Below, piece by piece: positions 1 through 4,291 of a stretch of DNA of 5,803 nt. The notes beneath the pieces were generated by a model, which saw only the letters and a program-made list of their open reading frames with translations, was not told where the DNA came from and did no database searches. Within the stretch, counting starts at the first letter, position 1; the number at the start of each line of letters is the position of its first letter. The stretch is taken from NCBI GenBank assembly GCA_044346855.1, contig JBIIYJ010000329.1, forward strand, positions 1 through 5,803, written 5' to 3'. The DNA comes from CAIKKV01 sp044346855 (GTDB lineage: Bacteria; Verrucomicrobiota; Kiritimatiellia; CAIKKV01). A program made the translations under genes and the position numbers.

Positions 1-768
1 CAGCGGCATGAAGGTCTGCCATCGCTCGAACACCCAGCGGAAATCCTCGCGATCATCCCAAATGTCACCGCTGGTGCGGATCATGTTGGCCTTGAAGTAG
101 GCCGGCCAGCCGTCGGGGTTGTGGCCGTTGCCGGGCGATAGGCTCAGCACGATGTCACGGCCGCATGCCTCGATGGCCGCCACCACCGCATCGACCTCCG
201 GCGGGGACGGCACGATGTCGTCGTACTTGATGAAGTCCACCCCCCACCCCGCCAGCAGGGCAATAATGCTGTCGTAGTACGCCTGCGCGCCGGGCTTGCG
301 CATGTCGACGCCGTAGTTGTCGGGGCACCAGGAGCAGGTGTCCGCGGAGTTCGCAATATCGCGGGCGTGGAAGTCCGTACCCTCAACCTTGGTGTTGGCT
401 TGCACGGCCGCGCGCGGGATGCCGCGCATCATGTGAATGCCGAACTTAACGCCGGCGGCGTGACAGGCGTCGGCCAGACACTTGACGCCGGTGGGGAAGA
501 AGCCCGCGGCCGGCACCGGCCGTCCGAACGCGTCGTGCCGGAGGGTGTAGGCGTCGTTCCTGCCGGGAAACTCACGGCCTGCCAGGTCATACTGCCGGTA
601 CCAGCCCGCATCGATGACGAAATACTCATAGCCATGCGGCTTGAGGCGCTCGACGAAGACGCGCAGGTTTTCCAGCGCGCGGCGCTCGTTGATGAAACAG
701 CCGAAGCTGTCATAGCTGTTCCAGCCCATGGGGGGCCGGGGAGTGAGACGGTGCAGGTTCTGACTCAT
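1..768 (-). CDS. GH27-like alpha-galactosidase-type glycoside hydrolase, 3' end off window
   Basis: This is a retaining glycoside hydrolase of the GH27 (clan D) type; family members release terminal alpha-galactose or related sugars. The 256 visible codons begin with a PPMGWNSYDSFGC motif (residues 12-24), matching the family's PPMGWNSW...FGC opening. Then follow FVIDAGW (50-56), the nucleophile motif KYDD with candidate nucleophile Asp183, and RTSGDIWDD (231-239), where Asp235 sits at the acid/base position. The barrel is therefore nearly complete; its end and the usual C-terminal beta domain lie beyond base 1. There is no signal peptide, so the enzyme is probably cytoplasmic. The ATG at 768 is chosen because AGGAAG lies six bases upstream and the GH27 motif starts soon after. 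Substrate is uncertain: GH27 also contains beta-L-arabinopyranosidases and isomaltodextranase, and Tyr replaces the usual Trp in the first motif. Confidence 0.87.
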   Translation of the reverse strand, partial: MSQNLHRLTPRPPMGWNSYDSFGCFINERRALENLRVFVERLKPHGYEYFVIDAGWYRQYDLAGREFPGRNDAYTLRHDAFGRPVPAAGFFPTGVKCLADACHAAGVKFGIHMMRGIPRAAVQANTKVEGTDFHARDIANSADTCSWCPDNYGVDMRKPGAQAYYDSIIALLAGWGVDFIKYDDIVPSPPEVDAVVAAIEACGRDIVLSLSPGNGHNPDGWPAYFKANMIRTSGDIWDDREDFRWVFERWQTFMPL

Positions 769-771
769 CTT

Positions 772-784
772 GTTCTTCCTTCGT
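772..784 (-). promoter_or_regulatory. Ribosome-binding leader of the GH27 gene (ACGAAGGAAGAAC)
   Basis: On the minus strand, ACGAAGGAAGAAC is followed by AAG and then the ATG at 768. AAGGAAG is a good Shine-Dalgarno core at normal spacing and fixes the start of the GH27 gene. The same 13 bases, with one A/T difference, occur just before two other start codons in this window (1969-1981 and 4293-4305). Confidence 0.6.
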
Positions 785-793
785 TATGGAAGT

Positions 794-820
794 CACCACG
801 GATCACACCGATCAAACGGA
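794..820. repeat. Three short imperfect direct repeats upstream of the GH27 gene
   Basis: In minus-strand orientation the stretch reads ATCCGTTT, GATCGGTGT, GATCCGTGGT: three consecutive 8-10 base units sharing a TC-G-T core. They lie between the GH5 stop and the GH27 start, about 25 bases upstream of the ATG. They could be an operator or a decayed intergenic repeat. The units are too short to assign a function, and I see no convincing promoter -35/-10 pair here. Confidence 0.35.
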
Positions 821-839
821 TAAGAGAAGGCAAAGAGGG

Positions 840-854
840 GGCGCGATGCGCGCC
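840..854 (-). other. Small GC hairpin between GH5 and GH27 genes
   Basis: GGCGCG and CGCGCC form a perfect 6-bp stem around a 3-base loop (846-848), about 36 bases past the GH5 stop codon. It is not followed by a run of U on the minus strand (the transcript continues CCCCUCUUUGCC), so it does not qualify as an intrinsic terminator. It could be an intercistronic RNA structure that stabilises the upstream message or tunes GH27 expression, or simple chance in GC-rich DNA. The rest of the 121-base gap holds only the short direct repeats and the ribosome-binding site. Confidence 0.3.
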
Positions 855-889
855 AACGGATTCTGAACTGCTTCGCTTACACATTTGTA

Positions 890-1930
890 TTATCCATCGG
901 CAAAGAGAACAGCCAGAGGCGGTTTCGGCCGACCATCGCGTTCGAACAGGCAGCCGTATTCCCATTGCGCCCAGGCTACGTCGTGAGCCGCGAAGAGCTT
1001 GAGTGTGTCGCGGAACCAGTTGAGCTGCGATTCCCGTGGCGCAGGATCCCAGCAGCCGAACTCGGTGCAGTAGATCGGCGCGCCGGTGCGTCGCGCGAAG
1101 TCTGCCACCGGCGCGAACCAGCGTTCCATGCGCTCGTATCCCAACGACTGTCCCGAAAAGAGCATGAGCTGTTCGCGCCAGGCCGGATCGCGCAGTTCCG
1201 CCTGGCGATGCGCCAGGTCGGGAAGCAAACCCGGGTACTCGACGGTCAGGTCAATCGTCTTGAGCCACTCGCACCAGGGCGCCTTCTGATGGGTGAAGAT
1301 GAACGGCTCGTACCAGTGCACGGCATAGGCCACGCGCGGGTCGCGGAAGTCGCGCAGGTCGGGGAAAGTCGAAGGCACGTTCCAGGAGTTCGACCCGATC
1401 ACGATCCAGCGCCGCGGATCCACGGCGCGGATGGCGGCCAGGGCCTGCGCGGCGACGTCGTTCCAGAGTGTGTTGTCGGCGGCGGTCGGCTCATTCAGCA
1501 GTTCGAACGCGAGGCGGTCATGCGGCGCTCCGCGGAAACGTTCCGCCAGTTGCCGCCAGAGCCCGGCAAACCGGCGCTGCAGCCCGGCGTCGTTCCAGAG
1601 CTGGTTGCATTCGGGGGTGAAAAACGACATGCCGGCGCACTTGTGCAGGTCGAGGGTGACACCCAGGCCTTCCGCCCAAGCCCATTCAATGGCCTGTTCA
1701 ATCCAGCGCATCCCCTGCTCGCGCAGGCGGTGCGGGGCGTCCGGTTCCTCGATCAGTTCGTAATCCACCGGCAGGCGCAGGTGGTCGGCCCCGGCCCGCG
1801 CCAGCCGTGCGATGTGCTCCCGCTGGTAGAAGCTGGCCAGATGCTGCTCATCGAGGACGTTCGCCTGGGAAAGCCACAGGCCCAGGTTGCTGCCCCGGCG
1901 GAAAGGGAAGACGTCTGTACTCTTCGACAT
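890..1930 (-). CDS. GH5 glycoside hydrolase (cellulase/mannanase superfamily), cytoplasmic
   Basis: A retaining clan-A (beta/alpha)8-barrel enzyme that cleaves beta-glycosidic bonds, 346 residues, about a normal single GH5 domain. Visible family signatures, numbered from the ATG at 1930, are: FRRGSNLGLWLS near the start (10-21); HLRLP with the conserved Arg52; LDLHKCAG with His96; FELLNEP with acid/base Glu147; HWYEP with His205 and Tyr207; IYCTEFG with nucleophile Glu290; and WAQWEYG with the conserved Trp323. All expected catalytic residues are present. There is no signal peptide, which suggests action on imported oligosaccharides. An in-frame TTG lies directly before the ATG, but GGAG at 1938-1941 has seven-base spacing to the ATG and only four to the TTG, so I prefer 1930. 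The gene ends with TAA at 890-892. Substrate (glucan, mannan or other) cannot be read from the sequence; the GH27 gene downstream makes a galactomannan-type substrate plausible. Confidence 0.92.
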   Translation of the reverse strand: MSKSTDVFPFRRGSNLGLWLSQANVLDEQHLASFYQREHIARLARAGADHLRLPVDYELIEEPDAPHRLREQGMRWIEQAIEWAWAEGLGVTLDLHKCAGMSFFTPECNQLWNDAGLQRRFAGLWRQLAERFRGAPHDRLAFELLNEPTAADNTLWNDVAAQALAAIRAVDPRRWIVIGSNSWNVPSTFPDLRDFRDPRVAYAVHWYEPFIFTHQKAPWCEWLKTIDLTVEYPGLLPDLAHRQAELRDPAWREQLMLFSGQSLGYERMERWFAPVADFARRTGAPIYCTEFGCWDPAPRESQLNWFRDTLKLFAAHDVAWAQWEYGCLFERDGRPKPPLAVLFADG

Positions 1931-1965
1931 CAAGGTTCTCCATTCATGGCGTCATCCTGGCTCAT
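1930..1965 (-). CDS. Possible 11-codon leader ORF coupled to the GH5 gene
   Basis: An ATG at 1965 opens an 11-residue frame, MSQDDAMNGEP, whose TGA stop (1932-1930) shares its last base with the GH5 ATG (TGATG). It is preceded by AAGGA at eight-base spacing, within the same 13-base leader sequence found before the SGNH and GH27 genes. An in-frame ATG at 1974 would give 14 residues but has no Shine-Dalgarno. The peptide matches nothing I recognise. Two readings are possible: a leader that delivers ribosomes to GH5 by stop-start coupling, or chance in a repeat-rich 77-base gap. The Shine-Dalgarno and overlap favour it, the tiny size argues against. Confidence 0.3.
   Translation of the reverse strand: MSQDDAMNGEP
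1938..1941 (-). promoter_or_regulatory. Shine-Dalgarno GGAG deciding the GH5 start
   Basis: GGAG lies seven bases before the ATG at 1930 on the minus strand. It favours this ATG over the immediately preceding in-frame TTG. The site lies inside the possible leader ORF ending at 1930, so ribosomes finishing that ORF would pass over it. Confidence 0.6.
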
Positions 1966-1979
1966 GGGGTTCATCCTTC
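1943..1979. repeat. Imperfect tandem repeat of about 19 bases before the GH5 gene
   Basis: On the plus strand TCATGGCGTCATCCTGG is followed 19 bases later by TCATGGGGTTCATCCTTCG; the copies differ by one indel and a few substitutions. A related TCATGGCGTGATGG lies at 2021-2034, in the last codons of the UroD-like gene. This looks like old slipped-strand duplication around the gene junction, and may have created the run of in-frame ATG codons there. It fills most of the 77-base gap between the UroD-like and GH5 genes. Confidence 0.4.
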
Positions 1980-1981
1980 GT
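1969..1981 (-). promoter_or_regulatory. Leader sequence ACGAAGGATGAAC before the mini-ORF
   Basis: This copy is identical over all 13 bases to the one at 4293-4305 and one base different from 772-784. It is followed by CCC and the ATG at 1965. It provides an AAGGA ribosome-binding core in the gap between the UroD-like and GH5 genes, but it leads into the 11-codon frame rather than directly into GH5. Confidence 0.45.
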
Positions 1982-2007
1982 TGATTCGCACGTCCAGACC
2001 GACGACT

Positions 2008-3147
2008 TCATCGTGGCGCCTCATGGCGTGATGGCGTCGGGGGCGGTAGTCTGCAGTCGGCCAATGCCGCCTCAAACGCACCGCCCCCCAGAACTCCTTT
2101 GAGCATGGCCAGCACGTTGTCGACGGGCGTGCCCAGCTGGATCGCGTGCGAGGGTGCGGCGATGTAGCCGCCGCCGGCGCCGAGAATCTCCACCAGTTCC
2201 CGGCAGGTCCGTTCGACCGTGGCCGCATCGGCCCTGGGGAGCAGCTGCTGAACGCTGATGGCGCCATGGAAGCTGAGCCGATCGCCGAACCGCTCCTTGA
2301 GCCGGCGCGGGTCCATGTCCGTGCAGTCCACCTGAACGGCCTCCAGCACCTCCACGCCGGCGTCGATCAGGTCGGCCAGCAGCGCGAAGACCGAGCCGTC
2401 GCTGTGCATCATGACCCGGGCGTTCGGCGCCAGCCGACTGGCCGCGCCGAACAGCCGGCGGTGGAACGGTTGAATCAGTTCCCGGTACATGGCGGGCGCG
2501 ATCAGGGGCCCGGACTGGCTGCCGAGATCGTCGGCGAAAAAGACGATGTCGACCCGCCGCCCGATCACCTCCAGCGTGCGGATCAGCCGCTGCTCATAGA
2601 AGCTCGCGATGTGCTCGAGGCCCCGGACCACCAGGTCGGGCCGTGCGACACAGTTGCATAGCACCTCCTCAAGGCCGGTCATCCAGCACAGCGTTTCGAG
2701 CGGATTAAAGGCGAAAAACTTCAGCGCCTTGCCGGGATCGGCGGCGGCGAGCTGCGCGCGCAGGCCTGCATAGTCGTACCAGTCCGGGCTGGGCCAGGGG
2801 TAGTCATCCAGCGCCTGCAGGCTGTCTATGCCCGCCAGCGGGTACGTGTCCACCTCCCGGTAGGTGCCGTCGCCGTAGTTGACGTCCTTCCAGCCGATGC
2901 CGAAGACATGCCACGGCCCTCCGGCGAACTTCGCGGGGCCGCAATAGGCGGGGCCGATCCAGTCGATCGCCTCGGTGGTGGTTCGTAGGGCCTCCCAGGA
3001 AAGGCCACGCGCGCCCAGCCCGGTTTTCAGTTGCCGCTGCATTTCCTCCGTGGCGCAGAACTGCCAGGAGAAGGGCGCGCGGTCTGGCTGCTTGTGCGCC
3101 AGGGCTGTTCTTACCCGCTGCCGGTCAGACGATGTCGGGCTGCTCAT
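2008..3147 (-). CDS. Uroporphyrinogen decarboxylase-superfamily protein (UroD/MtaA-like), probably not heme biosynthesis
   Basis: A 379-residue cytoplasmic (beta/alpha)8 protein of the superfamily that includes HemE and the corrinoid methyltransferases MtaA and CmuA. Signatures: RVRTALAHKQPDRAPF (11-26), matching the family's R...AL....PDR.P opening; VFFADDLGSQSGPLIAP (202-218); VMMHSDGSVFALL (245-257); AGVEVLEAVQ then MDPRRLKERFGDRLSFHGAIS (263-298); and GGGYIAAPSHAIQ with a glycine-rich turn near 325. The loop around His248 reads HSDG, where MtaA-type enzymes have H-x-C zinc ligands, so Asp250 replaces Cys. The context is sugar catabolism rather than heme genes, and divergent UroD-like proteins of unknown function are common beside glycosidases in PVC bacteria. 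The start ATG overlaps the upstream stop as ATGA (3144-3147), with AGGA four bases upstream. The last ~25 residues form a Pro/Arg-rich tail that looks appended. Substrate unknown. Confidence 0.88.
   Translation of the reverse strand: MSSPTSSDRQRVRTALAHKQPDRAPFSWQFCATEEMQRQLKTGLGARGLSWEALRTTTEAIDWIGPAYCGPAKFAGGPWHVFGIGWKDVNYGDGTYREVDTYPLAGIDSLQALDDYPWPSPDWYDYAGLRAQLAAADPGKALKFFAFNPLETLCWMTGLEEVLCNCVARPDLVVRGLEHIASFYEQRLIRTLEVIGRRVDIVFFADDLGSQSGPLIAPAMYRELIQPFHRRLFGAASRLAPNARVMMHSDGSVFALLADLIDAGVEVLEAVQVDCTDMDPRRLKERFGDRLSFHGAISVQQLLPRADAATVERTCRELVEILGAGGGYIAAPSHAIQLGTPVDNVLAMLKGVLGGGAFEAALADCRLPPPTPSRHEAPR
3144..3147 (-). promoter_or_regulatory. ATGA stop/start overlap
   Basis: The TGA ending the short upstream gene (3146-3144) overlaps the ATG of the UroD-like gene (3147-3145). 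Such four-base overlaps usually mean translational coupling. This one also shows that the final frame of the short gene has been kept in register with its neighbour. Confidence 0.7.
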
Positions 3148-3551
3148 GAGGTCCTGTTTTCAGTGAAGGGGTCCAGCACGACGGTCCTGGCCAGGCCGTC
3201 GCGATTCCACGCCAGCCGCGCGGAACGCGCGTGTGGCCGGGCTGAAGTTGGAAAGCTGCATGCTCCGCGCCCGTGGCACCGCCGCCTGCGGGTCCTCGAT
3301 CTCGGGAAAACGGCCCGCTCGACCCGGCCGGCGAACCACATTTCCACCTGGATCATCCGCAGCGACCGGTTCACCACGCAATTGCTGAAGATGACATAGC
3401 GGCCCGGCCCGACGGAAACCACGCCCCCGCCCGCCTGGCTCGCCGCGTCGACCGCCTCCTGGAGGCAGGCGGCCTGAGCGAGCCCCGCCGGAACGTCCGG
3501 CCGGAAAGCAACCGAAAGCACCCGCTCATGCAAGGGATACCCGCGCATCAT
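3144..3551 (-). CDS. Short pectin-lyase-like (beta-helix) protein or remnant, middle apparently frameshifted
   Basis: As written the frame encodes 135 residues. It starts at ATG 3551, seven bases after GGGAGG and overlapping the SGNH stop, and it ends overlapping the UroD-like start. Residues 29-52 (LQEAVDAASQAGGG, then GPGRYVI) resemble the opening coil of GH28/pectate-lyase beta-helix proteins, which normally run to several hundred residues, so this is far too short. Codons look normal to about 3311. From there to about 3220 the frame gives an Arg-rich, rare-codon stretch, while another frame reads PEIEDPQAAVPRARSMQLSN with better third-position GC. After about 3215 the original frame again looks natural (WNRDGLARTVVLDPF). 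One base added at the A-run 3307-3310 and one lost near 3211-3221 would restore a continuous protein. It may be an assembly error, a compensated frameshift pair, or a pseudogene with an internal deletion. No signal peptide. Confidence 0.5.
   Translation of the reverse strand: MMRGYPLHERVLSVAFRPDVPAGLAQAACLQEAVDAASQAGGGVVSVGPGRYVIFSNCVVNRSLRMIQVEMWFAGRVERAVFPRSRTRRRRCHGRGACSFPTSARPHARSARLAWNRDGLARTVVLDPFTENRTS
3548..3551 (-). promoter_or_regulatory. ATGA stop/start overlap
   Basis: The TGA of the SGNH hydrolase (3550-3548) overlaps the ATG at 3551 of the short downstream gene. A second in-frame ATG follows at 3548. GGGAGG at 3559-3564 lies seven bases before the first ATG, a strong ribosome-binding site placed inside the end of the SGNH gene. 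Confidence 0.7.
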
Positions 3552-4291
3552 TGAAGCGCCTCCCTGACCGCTGTTCCCGCAGCCTCGGCCCATACCGAGT
3601 GACCCTTGTCGGTCGGATGGCAGTTGCCCTCGTTGATATGATACTCCGCCCAGTGCGTGCCGTTCCCAGTGGCGGCGAGGATCGCGGCGCGCATGTCGAC
3701 AAACGGCACCTTGACCTCGGCCGCGGCTTCCTTCTGCGCCTTCAGTGTCTCGTCCAGGTGCTTGAAGAACGGCTTCAGTGGATTGTCGCCGCCGGTGCCG
3801 ATCAGCACGACGTCGGCGCCAAAGCGCTTCCGGATTTCAGTCGCGAGCGTAACCAGCGCGAGTTTCGTCTCCTCTGGCACCAGGTAGTGGTGGCAGCAGT
3901 CGTTGGCGCCGAAGGCGACGAGCACCAGGTCCGGCTTGAAGGGCTCCAGTCCGTCGATCCGCCCGAGCCCCTCGTAGCTGTTCTGCCCGCCGATGGCGAA
4001 GGGGTGGCCTTTGAACTCCGAGCCGGGATAGGCTTCTCCGAGCCGCTTCACCAGCACGGCGCCCCAGTTCGCCTCCGGTGTTTTAGCCCCGCCGCTCCAG
4101 CCCGGCTTGACCTCGCTGATCGAGTCGCCGTAAATCACGACCCGTACCGGCTTCTTCCCGGCGACGAGTTGCCTCGTGCGCGGGAGCATGGCCGTGGTTG
4201 TCTCCGGTGGTGTTGCGCCTGCCGGCTCAGCCGCGACGGCGGCCAAGCCACCCAGTAAGCCGAGAAACCGTATCCAAAGAATTCCATTCAT
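3548..4291 (-). CDS. Secreted SGNH/GDSL-family hydrolase (probable carbohydrate esterase)
   Basis: A 247-residue serine esterase of the SGNH superfamily. Members often remove acetyl or other acyl groups from polysaccharides. Residues 1-21 look like a signal peptide (Arg8, then a hydrophobic FLGLLGGLAAVA stretch ending AVA-AEP), so it acts outside the cytoplasm. Block I is VVIYGDSIS with nucleophile Ser57. Block II is AIGGQNS with an oxyanion Gly near 101. Block III is FGANDCC with Asn130. Block V is NEGNCHPTDKGH with His225. The usual Asp three residues before that His is Gly222; Glu221 or Asn223 may take its place. The start at 4291 overlaps the upstream stop (ATGA) and has AAGGA at six-base spacing. 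It lies between a glycosidase and a beta-helix-like gene, which fits deacylation of a decorated glycan. Lipase or thioesterase activity cannot be excluded. Confidence 0.9.
   Translation of the reverse strand: MNGILWIRFLGLLGGLAAVAAEPAGATPPETTTAMLPRTRQLVAGKKPVRVVIYGDSISEVKPGWSGGAKTPEANWGAVLVKRLGEAYPGSEFKGHPFAIGGQNSYEGLGRIDGLEPFKPDLVLVAFGANDCCHHYLVPEETKLALVTLATEIRKRFGADVVLIGTGGDNPLKPFFKHLDETLKAQKEAAAEVKVPFVDMRAAILAATGNGTHWAEYHINEGNCHPTDKGHSVWAEAAGTAVREALQ
4288..4291 (-). promoter_or_regulatory. ATGA stop/start overlap
   Basis: The TGA ending the GH42-like gene (4290-4288) overlaps the ATG (4291-4289) of the SGNH hydrolase, so the two are likely translationally coupled. It is the first of three successive overlaps of this form. 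Confidence 0.75.

Noticed and set aside
840..854. Intrinsic terminator after the GH5 gene
   Set aside because: The stem is only 6 bp and no U-run follows on the minus strand, so termination is not supported.
367..1002. A 211-codon plus-strand frame covering the GH27 to GH5 gap
   Set aside because: It is antisense to conserved GH27 motifs and only incidentally crosses the gap; no ribosome-binding site or domain supports it.
1931..1933. TTG as the GH5 start
   Set aside because: Its spacing to GGAG is only four bases, and the next codon is an ATG with better spacing.
965..1984. A 339-codon open frame on the plus strand
   Set aside because: It is fully antisense to the GH5 gene, whose catalytic motifs are intact. 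Its translation has no recognisable domain; long antisense frames are expected in GC-rich coding DNA.
2008..3147. HemE, the heme-pathway uroporphyrinogen decarboxylase
   Set aside because: Sequence around the active-site motifs is divergent and the gene is coupled to carbohydrate enzymes rather than tetrapyrrole genes.
3551..4258. A 235-codon plus-strand frame
   Set aside because: It is antisense to the SGNH hydrolase, which has all main SGNH blocks and a signal peptide; the plus-strand product resembles nothing known.
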